Assembly: GCA_910584575.1 (NCBI GenBank)
Contig: CAJUBG010000032.1
Span: 1 to 40,842 of the forward strand
Source: an uncultured Dorea sp.
Lineage (GTDB): Bacteria; Bacillota; Clostridia; Lachnospirales; Lachnospiraceae
DNA: 40,842 nt
Reading direction: 5' to 3'
Part shown: positions 26,604 through 35,631 of the stretch, piece by piece
Layout: every line of letters starts with the position of its first letter
Position numbering within the stretch: position 1 is the first letter of the stretch
Translations under genes and position numbers: made by a program
The notes under the pieces: generated by a model
The model's input: the letters and a program-made list of their open reading frames with translations, nothing else
Told to the model about the DNA's origin: nothing
Database searches by the model: none

Positions 26604-27836
26604 CTACCTCTTTACCTTTTTCAAGATACTCTTAATTCCATGTTTAAAATTTGCTGGTACGCTATTTTTTATTATTGAAATACGCAATGACCTATCTTTC
26701 TTCATTCTATCTTTCACAACAGAAAATCCATCATTATAAACGGATTCATATATACTATCCCTGATTGAAGGTCTATGGGATGGCTCCCTTAAATTCCTTT
26801 GGCCCTCGACAACATAATCATACTTAATCTCAGCCAACACACTATCCTTCAAATAAGATTCATAAAACTTTTGACCATTTTCCGTGTTAATCATAACTGC
26901 CGAAATTCCCTTATTAGCAACATCAAATAAATCAGGACAGTAATCTAAAACCTTTGGAAAATCACCCAGTGTTATATCGCTCACTCTATCTTGTTTTGCA
27001 TATTGGCAATGATAGCAAGATTCTCTATATATCTCACATTTAGAAAACATATACATATAGGGATCCTTCAAAGATGTTTTATGAATCTTTTTTTGAGTTC
27101 CTTCCCTATATTGTATTGTGTACGATACAATATAGGCTGTCAGACAGCCTTTATAGCGGTTATCTCTAAATCGATATCCACTAATCTTATCAGCATCACA
27201 TTTTAAATAATTCAGATATCGTGCAAAAATTTCTGGACTTGGAACACCGTGACATATCAAATCGACAAATAATAGTTTATCAGTATCTAATCCTTTTAAT
27301 TCAGCATATTTCTTCGCGGCAGCAATCTGGCAGGGAGTACCAAATACAACACATTCGTTATCATTCAGATTGTCCATAAAATTGTACACTTCTGTAAAAT
27401 CACTCTGAACATACTTTGACCCGGCAAACTTTTCCAAATCCTGAGACTTAGTAGCTACGGAATGAATAGCTCGTCCATCTTTTGAATCCAATTCACAACC
27501 TATTACTGAACCTCCATTGGCTAAAAAGACCTCACCAATCCTGTTCCCAATTCCACCGGATGAACTGACTGCATTGTCGAGTGAAATGCTTTGCATTACA
27601 AAAGTCTTAATAGGTTGAAATGATTCTATTTCAGAGCACTCTGGGCAGAGAGCTTTACATTTTCCACAGTTGATACACTTACTATCATCAATTTGTGGCT
27701 GTGCAAATCCCTCATTATCGGATGTTACATTAATTGCACCAACGGGACATACTGCCATACATAAGAAGCAGCCTGCACAATAATTATTGTTCACGACTTC
27801 TGTTATATTTTTATTGTTAATGCCCATTTTAATCAT
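26604..27836 (-). CDS. FrhB-like iron-sulfur flavoprotein of polysaccharide clusters
   Basis: 410 aa. Two ferredoxin-type [4Fe-4S] motifs (Cys20-23-26-30 and Cys54-57-60-64) precede the F420-hydrogenase beta-subunit N- and C-terminal domains (VSSSGGIGNRIGEVFL, VVFGTPCQIAA, LICHGVPSP, GDFPKV). Homologues often occur beside polysaccharide pyruvyltransferase genes in bacteria that do not make F420; their reaction in glycan assembly is unclear. Here the pyruvyltransferase lies two genes upstream. The ATG overlaps the end of the preceding gene by 8 bp; an ATG three codons on (27827) is an alternative start. Confidence 0.85.
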   Translation of the reverse strand: MIKMGINNKNITEVVNNNYCAGCFLCMAVCPVGAINVTSDNEGFAQPQIDDSKCINCGKCKALCPECSEIESFQPIKTFVMQSISLDNAVSSSGGIGNRIGEVFLANGGSVIGCELDSKDGRAIHSVATKSQDLEKFAGSKYVQSDFTEVYNFMDNLNDNECVVFGTPCQIAAAKKYAELKGLDTDKLLFVDLICHGVPSPEIFARYLNYLKCDADKISGYRFRDNRYKGCLTAYIVSYTIQYREGTQKKIHKTSLKDPYMYMFSKCEIYRESCYHCQYAKQDRVSDITLGDFPKVLDYCPDLFDVANKGISAVMINTENGQKFYESYLKDSVLAEIKYDYVVEGQRNLREPSHRPSIRDSIYESVYNDGFSVVKDRMKKDRSLRISIIKNSVPANFKHGIKSILKKVKR

Positions 27837-28938
27837 TTTCTCCTGTAAATTCAGAATTCATTATCCCATTAAGTATCAGACAATTATCTTCATTCAAATA
27901 TAATTTCAAAGCATTTTCCGAGTACATTTGATAATTCTTTTCGATCTCTAAAATGCCTTCTTTAATTCTCTCAATTTCATTCCAATCAACGCAAACCCCA
28001 GCCTTACCAATGCCTACCGTTTCAACAAGACCTGGCAAGTCATTGCATAGACATGGTATTCCAAATGCTCCATACTCATAAATCTTGTTAGGTGCACAAA
28101 ACATATTATTTAATGTTGTCTCTTGATAAACTGTAACACCGATATACCCATAACTTGTCATCTCTAGATGCTTGGGAGCGTGTAAAAGGCCGCTGCATAT
28201 CGTATTTTTATATACTGAACAGATTCTATCTTTTGTAACTTCAGAATCAATTTCACCAATAAGCACCAGAACAAAACTGTCATCAAGCTTATTCATTGCC
28301 TTTGCCAACTGAACCAATTCATCCGCAAAATGGATATGCCGAGCCTGATATATAATGGCTTTTCTTGATCCTATTTCATTAACTACTTGTGAAACAGTTA
28401 TATCTACATTTTTCATATTTCTATCTTGAGACATTCTATATGGTTTATTTGAAATAGCATAAGGTAGACGTTCGAGATTCCACTTGCCCATTAGATAGCG
28501 TGAGCGATTTCGTTCACAACAGATGACACAATCACTGCTTCGCGCAATACTGCGCAAAACTCTATTATTGAACCATGGTTTCTCGTGTAACTCAAGAAGA
28601 ACCAATGCAATACGACAATGCCTTACAGCAGAATATACGTGTATAGCAGTATCTGCCGTTCCCAAGAAAACAACATCATCTTTATTTATCAACTTGCTAA
28701 TATTTTTAACAAATCCTTTATATTTTAACGAAAAGATTATTTTGTCCATACTGCTATTAAAATCAGGATTGCTAGTCATGATGTATCTTTCGTTAAATTC
28801 TTCTAATAGTACGCCTAATTTATCAGATGTACTACCTATAACTGGAACCACCTCATAGTCTAAATCATGAAGCATTTGCATATTGTAAATGCATGAAGGT
28901 ATTGACTCCAATCTTCTAACTAGATAATAAACTTTCAC
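27829..28938 (-). CDS. Glycosyltransferase, GT-B type
   Basis: 369 aa. The N-terminal half has a Rossmann-like start (MKVYYLVRRLESIPSCIYNMQML). The C-terminal half has YGYIGVTVYQETTLNNMFCAPNKIYEYGAFGIPCLCNDLPG, the pattern of GT4 nucleotide-sugar sites with a Glu near the end. No membrane helix. It starts with GTG after GAGGTG, 2 bp after the pyruvyltransferase stop, so the two are coupled. Donor unknown. Confidence 0.78.
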   Translation of the reverse strand: MKVYYLVRRLESIPSCIYNMQMLHDLDYEVVPVIGSTSDKLGVLLEEFNERYIMTSNPDFNSSMDKIIFSLKYKGFVKNISKLINKDDVVFLGTADTAIHVYSAVRHCRIALVLLELHEKPWFNNRVLRSIARSSDCVICCERNRSRYLMGKWNLERLPYAISNKPYRMSQDRNMKNVDITVSQVVNEIGSRKAIIYQARHIHFADELVQLAKAMNKLDDSFVLVLIGEIDSEVTKDRICSVYKNTICSGLLHAPKHLEMTSYGYIGVTVYQETTLNNMFCAPNKIYEYGAFGIPCLCNDLPGLVETVGIGKAGVCVDWNEIERIKEGILEIEKNYQMYSENALKLYLNEDNCLILNGIMNSEFTGEND

Positions 28939-28940
28939 TA

Positions 28941-30035
28941 TTACACCTCTAGCGCCTTTACGAAATATTTTTTTGAAGCATTAATCCATTTTTCTGCTTC
29001 TATAGGCACTTCTTTATAATTTACTTCACTTGCTGTAACATCATCTATATTTGACACTAACCTCTGCGTTAAACCGAAATTCTTTAATATAAACTCTATA
29101 CGGTCAGAAAGTGACTTGCTTCTATCAGAACAATATATCCAGAAGTTCTTTCTAAATATAATTGAAAATGCAGTCCCGTGGAATGAATCTGTCACAACAT
29201 ATGAAGCATTTTTAACTAACCAAATAAATTCACATGGACCAATGCCGTATAGATTTTTAACTCTTTTGTCATTAAATGTGTTTCTTGAAAGAATATAAGT
29301 ATCACAATGAAGCTTTTTTGCTACTTTTGCAGCAATATCCCTTGTTTCGGGCGCATGCCATAAATCATATACAAATACAAATTGTTTTCCTTTCAATTCT
29401 TCTACAGGTCTCGCTATTTGTTCCCAATCAAGTGTACTAATAAGGAAAACAGGATCAACAACTATCTTTACATTATTTTCAAACAAATTATCAATAATTC
29501 TCTTTCCACTCTCTTCACGCACACTAAGCATATCAAAATTTTTTAGTGCATCCCCATACATCTTAGCCATGGATTCTGGAAGTTCACGAACTCCAAAACT
29601 TGATGCATAGGAAACCCGCTTAGGCCCTTCATTTACATCATAAAAATCCAAAAGGGTAAAATGTCTATTTATTTCTGAATATGGATTCCACACTTGATCG
29701 CTTCCAATTATAATTAGATCATAGTTTTTCAATTCATTGCGAAGATCGTCTTCGTCTAAAATTATTTTTTTAGAATATTTCATATAAGTAGAACGAAACC
29801 CCTTAAACGATTTATAAATACTCTTTCTTAAACTATAAAATAAAATACTCGCAACAAAGGATTTAATATGTCTCTGTGCTAATGGAGAATAGCTTTTTTC
29901 ATTTTCAAAGTTATAATTTATCATTCTTACGAAGCAACCTTTACTATTTACAAACTCTTGTGTGGCATAAGCCTGTAGATTTGCCCCATAATTGTCTTGT
30001 AAACCACAAGTCAATATTGCTATTTTCTTATTCAT
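28941..30035 (-). CDS. Polysaccharide pyruvyltransferase family protein
   Basis: 364 aa. N-terminal KIAILTCGLQDNYGANLQAYATQEFV, then LIIGSDQVWNP, RVSYASSFG and the C-terminal VTDSFHGTAFSIIFRK with the family's SFHG motif. Members (CsaB/WcaK-like) transfer pyruvate from PEP to sugars as a ketal. The ATG at 30035 (GGAG 10 nt upstream) overlaps the wzy stop by 4 bp; the longer frame to 30161 lies in the wzy gene. The partner FrhB-like protein is nearby. Confidence 0.9.
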   Translation of the reverse strand: MNKKIAILTCGLQDNYGANLQAYATQEFVNSKGCFVRMINYNFENEKSYSPLAQRHIKSFVASILFYSLRKSIYKSFKGFRSTYMKYSKKIILDEDDLRNELKNYDLIIIGSDQVWNPYSEINRHFTLLDFYDVNEGPKRVSYASSFGVRELPESMAKMYGDALKNFDMLSVREESGKRIIDNLFENNVKIVVDPVFLISTLDWEQIARPVEELKGKQFVFVYDLWHAPETRDIAAKVAKKLHCDTYILSRNTFNDKRVKNLYGIGPCEFIWLVKNASYVVTDSFHGTAFSIIFRKNFWIYCSDRSKSLSDRIEFILKNFGLTQRLVSNIDDVTASEVNYKEVPIEAEKWINASKKYFVKALEV

Positions 30036-31513
30036 TGACGTAGATCTCCTTCGATTCTGCTCCCCTCGTACAAACTCATCACCAACATAACAGCTCCAAT
30101 CCACCAGCTTTGATAAGCACCCCAATAAAAGAAAATCCATATAAATCCAGCAAGTGCCCATCTGGATTTAAACATTAACCTGATTTCCTCTTTCATCATC
30201 TTAATAAAGAAAGCAAGCCCTATAAAACCATGCCTCAAAAACAAAATATTCACTGACTCATGCATTGATCTATATACTCTTGAGGCCACCTGTTCTTCTG
30301 GAAAATTACCAAGCGTCACATTCCAATTTAAATTTCCCCAAAGATGAGTGATCGTACCGGCATTTCCTTTTCCGAATATAATATATACAGGTTTCTTTAA
30401 GTACTCTAAGAAAATATTAATAAATTCTTCCAATCTATATCTGGGCGATACCGCTATATTTTCATACCATTCCAAAAAAGTTCTTCCACTAAATTTAAAC
30501 ATGTCAATAAGTTGCGTCAGTTTCCACCCAACATATGTGTCTATTGATGTACTTTCGAATATGGATGAATATGAAATGATAATACCTAATACACCCAATG
30601 TAATGACCATGACGTCTAACACTTTCGATCTTTGCGCTGCTTTGAAATAATATACAAAAATCAATAAGCCCAAAACCATATAAAATTTGGAGCCCATCAA
30701 CGATCCATAGAAGAACGACTCGATTATAAACAGTATCGTCAATATCAAATAAAATACATTAGCTTTCTTTTTTTCGTATAGCGGAAAAATTGCAACTATA
30801 GGAGCAATAGAAACACATAATGGCATAAGAAGTATATTGGGATTCGAGCCATAATACCCATGCCACCCTAAAAGCCCAGTAAATAAACCTACTATTAAAC
30901 TCGATACCAAAAATGTCTCAAATGTTTTTGAGTAAGTAATATAACAATCATCATCGCAAACAAATAGTATTGCAGATGAAATGATAATGCACATCATCGC
31001 TAATGATTGAAAGGTTACACGAAAGAAGTCACCTAAATACCAATTAAGCCCTGCTATACCATTGTCATTGACTAAATAGGTCAATACTCCCATCACGAAT
31101 CCGCTAATAATCATTATTGGAATATAAGTTGCAAGTGATTTTATATTTCTATGTGTACGTAATTTGTTGTGAAACATTTTTTGATACTTGTAATACAACA
31201 AAAAAGTAAACAAATATATCGTTAAATAGAATGGATATACTGACACATACGGGAGCAATAGCATGCTGTAGAGATTACGGCTCGCCTCATTGTAATAAAC
31301 AAAAGAATTAACCTCAAATGACGAAGCCATACAAATTATAAATGTCAAAAAAGCTCTTTTTGTATTTCCGGAAAATAACTGGGCATATACTACTATATAA
31401 ACACATACTCCTATGAGAATACCAAGCGGATTCCATACTGTCGATAATACATTTAAAAATAGTAAAATACATATTCCTGAAATATCCAGGGCTCTCTTAT
31501 TTATTTTTATCAT
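30032..31513 (-). CDS. Wzy-like polysaccharide polymerase
   Basis: 493 aa with about 10-12 hydrophobic helices and a large loop near residues 340-410 (rich in Tyr and Arg: ENIAVSPRYRLEEFINIFLEYL, then NWNVTLGNFPEEQVASRVYRSMHESVN), the layout of O-antigen polymerases and ligases. Sequence in such enzymes is poorly conserved, so the call rests on topology and on the operon, which has an initiating transferase and flippase but otherwise lacks a polymerase. Confidence 0.75.
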   Translation of the reverse strand: MIKINKRALDISGICILLFLNVLSTVWNPLGILIGVCVYIVVYAQLFSGNTKRAFLTFIICMASSFEVNSFVYYNEASRNLYSMLLLPYVSVYPFYLTIYLFTFLLYYKYQKMFHNKLRTHRNIKSLATYIPIMIISGFVMGVLTYLVNDNGIAGLNWYLGDFFRVTFQSLAMMCIIISSAILFVCDDDCYITYSKTFETFLVSSLIVGLFTGLLGWHGYYGSNPNILLMPLCVSIAPIVAIFPLYEKKKANVFYLILTILFIIESFFYGSLMGSKFYMVLGLLIFVYYFKAAQRSKVLDVMVITLGVLGIIISYSSIFESTSIDTYVGWKLTQLIDMFKFSGRTFLEWYENIAVSPRYRLEEFINIFLEYLKKPVYIIFGKGNAGTITHLWGNLNWNVTLGNFPEEQVASRVYRSMHESVNILFLRHGFIGLAFFIKMMKEEIRLMFKSRWALAGFIWIFFYWGAYQSWWIGAVMLVMSLYEGSRIEGDLRQ

Positions 31514-31525
31514 ACATATCTCCTA

Positions 31526-32578
31526 TTATGTTATCGCAGTATGTTTAAGTTCCTCCAACACATCTGCCCATGTGGAATTCTGCCTATCAACAATCCGTTT
31601 CCCAGACATAATACTCATCTTTTCTGCTTCTTTTAATGCTATTTCCAAATTTTCTGGTTTGCACAAGATTCCGTTTTTATAATTTTTTAAAATTTCTCTT
31701 GAAAATTCCTCATCTGCAGCCACTATTGGAACACCATATGCCATAGCCTCAATAAACGGAATTGGAAAGGATTCAATTGTAGATGTAAATACCAGTCCAT
31801 ATTCATTGTATAGATTCAAAATATCATCTCTATTTTGCCAGCCAATAAACCTTATTTTATCCAGTCCTTTTGCCTCATTGAATACTCTCGTTGCATACTC
31901 ATTCTCATCTCCCTTAAAGGTGAACAATATTTCATGTCTTTCTTCAACCTTTAACCTTTTTTCTGCATCAACAATATACTCCATATGTTTATAGGATAGT
32001 GGTCCTGCAGGGTATAAGAAACCTTTTATCTTTCCTCGATTATTTTTTATCTCAACAGTCGCATCTGGGTATATAGCCAGCACTTTTCCTGCTGTATATT
32101 CCTTCAATTTATCTCTTGTACACATTGTCTGACAAATCAAACAATCAGCTCTTCTCAACGACTTTAGTACTATTGGTGTAACGATACGAGTATAAATCCA
32201 AAATTTTCTGTCATTTGGATCTTGCAATTTAAATTTATTTTTATCCAATAGATGTAGCGAATTATGAAAGTATACTACCTGCTTTATTTTTTTAATTGGC
32301 ATTGCATTATTCTGAAGTGAGAAAAGTACATCAAATTTTTCTTGCTTTACATATTTAGGAAACACCCTATATTCCCAGCAGTATCTATGAAACCAACTTT
32401 TTTTAATTTTCTCATTATTAATGCAAGTGATATTCTCCGTTTCTTCCAATCTAATCACAGATGTGAAAAAATAGTATCTATTGCTATTATCATAATTCTT
32501 TACGTAGTTGTAAAAATCATATAATACGCTCAATGCACCGCTATTCTCAGCTGCTACATCGACTACTGCTATTTTCAT
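31526..32578 (-). CDS. GT4 glycosyltransferase
   Basis: 350 aa. A GT4 with RADCLICQTMCTRDKLKEY, a donor site at GFLYPAGPLSYKH, and the typical ESFPIPFIEAMAYGVPIVAADEEFSREIL near residue 290 (E-x7-E type motif). The start overlaps the CapG-like stop as TAATG, with GGAG 9 nt upstream, so translation is coupled. Linkage and donor are not readable. Confidence 0.88.
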   Translation of the reverse strand: MKIAVVDVAAENSGALSVLYDFYNYVKNYDNSNRYYFFTSVIRLEETENITCINNEKIKKSWFHRYCWEYRVFPKYVKQEKFDVLFSLQNNAMPIKKIKQVVYFHNSLHLLDKNKFKLQDPNDRKFWIYTRIVTPIVLKSLRRADCLICQTMCTRDKLKEYTAGKVLAIYPDATVEIKNNRGKIKGFLYPAGPLSYKHMEYIVDAEKRLKVEERHEILFTFKGDENEYATRVFNEAKGLDKIRFIGWQNRDDILNLYNEYGLVFTSTIESFPIPFIEAMAYGVPIVAADEEFSREILKNYKNGILCKPENLEIALKEAEKMSIMSGKRIVDRQNSTWADVLEELKHTAIT

Positions 32579-33714
32579 TATCCTTTTCTCCACACCATCT
32601 TATTAATTATGCCTGTGTAACTCTGAATGATCTTTACAACCTTAGTGCTTACGTTACTATCCACGTAGCATGGCACATCAGTACCATCATCTCCATTGGC
32701 ATGCATGGCTACAGCTAAATCCACAGCCTGGAGTACCTGTTCTGATGTGATGCTTCCCGCCGTGAATATTCCCTCTTCCATAGCTTCTGGACGCTCTGTG
32801 GAAGTACGGATTGATACTGCCGCGAATTTGAAATATGCACTCTCCTCCGGCACCGTTCCGCTATCGGATACAACACAAAAGGCATTCTGCTGCAGCTTGT
32901 TATAATCGAAGAATCCTAAAGGCTGATGTTGGATTACCCGATCGTTGAACTTGAAGCCTCTCAGGTCTATATACTTCTTGCTCCTAGGATGGCAGGAATA
33001 CAGCACCGGCATATCGTATGTCTCAGCCATTGTGTTCACTGCATTCATAAGGGAGAAGAAGTTATTCTCAATATCAATATTCTCTTCCCTGTGAGCAGAA
33101 AGCAGAATGTATTTGCCAGCTTCTAAACCAAGCTCCTCCAGAATAGTGCTGTTATTGATACTATCAATACACCCATCCAGCACCTCTGCCATCGGAGATC
33201 CAACAACAAATGTATATTCCGGCTTTACACCACTGTCCAGGATATACCTTCTGGCATTCTCGGAATAGCAGAGGTTAATATCACTAGTGACATCCACAAT
33301 TCTACGAATAACTTCCTCCGGAAGATTCTCATCCTTACAACGATTACCAGCTTCCATGTGGAATACAGGAATCTTCAGTCTCTTTGCCGATATTACAGAC
33401 AGACATGAATTGGTGTCTCCCAAGACAATGATTGCATCTGGTTTTACCTCCACCATCAGTTCATATGCCTTGGCTATGACATTTCCCATGGTCTGTCCGA
33501 TATTATCTCCAACCACACCCAAGTAATGGTCTGGAGCACGTAAGCCAAGATCCTTAAAAAAGACCTCATTAAGCGTATAATCGTAGTTCTGCCCCGTATG
33601 GACAATGATATGTTCAAAGTACAGATCGCACTTTTTAATTATCTTAGACATCTTGATGATTTCTGGTCGAGTACCCACTATTGTCATCAGACGCAGTTCC
33701 TTTGCTGCTCCCAT
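32578..33714 (-). CDS. capG: CapG/FnlC-like UDP-sugar 2-epimerase (UDP-L-FucNAc synthesis)
   Basis: 378 aa, related to WecB but with the CapG/FnlC pattern: VGTRPEIIKMSKIIKKCD, HTGQNYDYTLNEVFFKDLGL, VLGDTNSCLSVISAKRLKIPVFHMEAGNRC, SAHREENIDIE and SDSGTVPEESAYF. With CapE and CapF it makes UDP-N-acetyl-L-fucosamine, by epimerising the L-talose intermediate at C2. The three genes are adjacent in the order CapE, CapF, CapG. Confidence 0.9.
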   Translation of the reverse strand: MGAAKELRLMTIVGTRPEIIKMSKIIKKCDLYFEHIIVHTGQNYDYTLNEVFFKDLGLRAPDHYLGVVGDNIGQTMGNVIAKAYELMVEVKPDAIIVLGDTNSCLSVISAKRLKIPVFHMEAGNRCKDENLPEEVIRRIVDVTSDINLCYSENARRYILDSGVKPEYTFVVGSPMAEVLDGCIDSINNSTILEELGLEAGKYILLSAHREENIDIENNFFSLMNAVNTMAETYDMPVLYSCHPRSKKYIDLRGFKFNDRVIQHQPLGFFDYNKLQQNAFCVVSDSGTVPEESAYFKFAAVSIRTSTERPEAMEEGIFTAGSITSEQVLQAVDLAVAMHANGDDGTDVPCYVDSNVSTKVVKIIQSYTGIINKMVWRKG

Positions 33715-33726
33715 TTTCTATTCTCC

Positions 33727-34584
33727 CTACAGTTCATAATGCGGATACAGTTCTTTATGATCTCGCATCCAACCTCCGAGTTCCTTCACCATAACTTCAT
33801 ATCCTGGAATCTCATAATCAAATCCATCAAATCTAGTTCTGACCAAGGACTTATCTACAACAAAACGATCAGTCGGATTGATCTCTATCGGCGTTATCCT
33901 AATGTATTCATTAAACAGCTTCAGCAATTCGTATTTATTGATTGATCCTGCCGGGACCATATTGTAGAGTCCATGTGCCCGACATTCTGCTGCCTTCTCC
34001 ATAGTCTTGGCGAGCTGAAGTGTAGTCTGTCCTGTCCATATGGCACCGGTGAAACCATTCACAAAGTCCTTCTGCTGCATGAACCAATTCAAGAGCCCAA
34101 TTCCTGATGCATTAGTATCAGGTCCTACAATGGAATTTCTAAGGGTGATATTTTTCCCATCCTCGATCTCCCCCATTGCCTTAGATCTGTCATAGAATGT
34201 TGTTCCATCAGGTACGGTATCCTCTGTATATCCACCGGTCCTACCAGAAAACACGCAATCCGTACTCATATGTATCACCTGAGTATCTATACCTGCCGTA
34301 GCTTTTACTAAAAAGTGCGGAAGATAGCCATTAAGCATTACCGCTGCAGCGTGGTCATTTTCAGCAAACTGGTTTAGCAGTCCGACACAATTGATAATGG
34401 AATGGTAACTCCCAGAACATATTGTCTTCTGAAGCAGTTCAAAATCAGTCGCATCGCCAACAACTGTATCCACAAATCTTGACTTTTCTCTGGCATAACC
34501 AACGACATCATGACCCTGTTCTTTCAAGTACAGAGATATGATATGTCCCGCCATGCCATTACAGCCTATTATTAAGAACTTCAT
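33727..34584 (-). CDS. CapF-like SDR reductase without cupin domain
   Basis: 285 aa RfbD-like SDR: GCNGMAGHIISLYL, MSTDCVFSGRTGGYTE, and FYDRSKAMGE with the catalytic Tyr-x3-Lys (YDRSK). It sits between CapE- and CapG-like genes, so it likely reduces the 4-keto sugar in UDP-L-FucNAc synthesis. Staphylococcal CapF has an additional C-terminal cupin domain that carries out C3 epimerisation (about 370 aa total); that domain is absent here. Either the CapE-like enzyme covers that step or another protein does. Confidence 0.82.
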   Translation of the reverse strand: MKFLIIGCNGMAGHIISLYLKEQGHDVVGYAREKSRFVDTVVGDATDFELLQKTICSGSYHSIINCVGLLNQFAENDHAAAVMLNGYLPHFLVKATAGIDTQVIHMSTDCVFSGRTGGYTEDTVPDGTTFYDRSKAMGEIEDGKNITLRNSIVGPDTNASGIGLLNWFMQQKDFVNGFTGAIWTGQTTLQLAKTMEKAAECRAHGLYNMVPAGSINKYELLKLFNEYIRITPIEINPTDRFVVDKSLVRTRFDGFDYEIPGYEVMVKELGGWMRDHKELYPHYEL

Positions 34585-34587
34585 ATC

Positions 34588-35631
34588 CTACTTACCCCAG
34601 TTTGCCAATTCTTGCTGTATATACTCAAGTGTGAGAAGCTTCTCTTTCACTTCTTCAACTGCCATAAGCTTTGTATTATTACTATTGAACTCTGTAAGCG
34701 TATTTCTCTCGGAATCTCCCTGTGTGAAGTATTTATCATAATTCAAGCCACGCTTGTCGCAAGGAACTCGATAGAAATTTCCGAGGTCAAATGCATGAGT
34801 GCACTCCTCATTCGTCAAAAGTGTCTCAAACATCTTCTCTCCATGACGGATACCGATTACCTTAATCTCATGACCTGGATCAAATAATTCAACTGTAGCT
34901 TTGGCAAGAGTCTCTATCGTACAAGCCGGTGCTTTTTGAACTAAGATATCACCTGATTCACCCTTCTCAAACGCAAACAGTACCAACTCCACCGCTTCTG
35001 GAAGACTCATAACAAATCGGGTCATATCTGGTGCCGTCAATGTAATAGGCTTACCTTCTCGAATCTGATCAATCCACAGAGGAACGACCGACCCACGAGA
35101 GCACAATACATTACCATAGCGAGTACAACAGATTTTAGTCTTCTTGGTAGTCCTGCTCTTCGCCACAATAACCTTTTCCATCATGGCTTTTGAAGTTCCC
35201 ATAGCGTTTACAGGATACGCAGCCTTGTCTGTGGATAAACAGATAATCGTCTGAACACCTTCATCAATGGCAGCTGTCAGAACATTCTCAGTACCAAGAA
35301 CATTCGTCTTCACAGCCTCAATCGGGAAGAATTCACAGGAAGGAACCTGCTTGAGAGCTGCTGCATGGAATATGTAATCCACCCCGTGCATAGCGCTCCT
35401 TACAGACTGAATGTCTCTCGCATCACCAATATAAAACTGAATCTTATCTGAATATTCCGGGAACTTTGCCTGATATTCATGGCGCATATCATCCTGTTTC
35501 TTCTCATCACGGGAGAAAATGCGGATTTCGGCTATATCAGATGAAAGAAAGCCGTTCAACACAGTATTTCCAAATGAACCTGTTCCACCTGTTATCATCA
35601 ATGTTTTATCTTTAAACATCCCGTTGTTCAT
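34588..35631 (-). CDS. capE: CapE/FnlA-like UDP-GlcNAc inverting 4,6-dehydratase
   Basis: 347 aa SDR with TGGTGSFGNTVL (NAD site), RDEKKQDDMRHEY, and CLSTDKAAYPVNAMGTSKAMMEK, the signature in which Met replaces the usual catalytic Tyr of inverting 4,6-dehydratases. It converts UDP-GlcNAc to the 4-keto-6-deoxy-L sugar, the first step towards UDP-L-FucNAc. Its ATG overlaps the stop of the large fusion gene (ATGA). Confidence 0.93.
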   Translation of the reverse strand: MNNGMFKDKTLMITGGTGSFGNTVLNGFLSSDIAEIRIFSRDEKKQDDMRHEYQAKFPEYSDKIQFYIGDARDIQSVRSAMHGVDYIFHAAALKQVPSCEFFPIEAVKTNVLGTENVLTAAIDEGVQTIICLSTDKAAYPVNAMGTSKAMMEKVIVAKSRTTKKTKICCTRYGNVLCSRGSVVPLWIDQIREGKPITLTAPDMTRFVMSLPEAVELVLFAFEKGESGDILVQKAPACTIETLAKATVELFDPGHEIKVIGIRHGEKMFETLLTNEECTHAFDLGNFYRVPCDKRGLNYDKYFTQGDSERNTLTEFNSNNTKLMAVEEVKEKLLTLEYIQQELANWGK

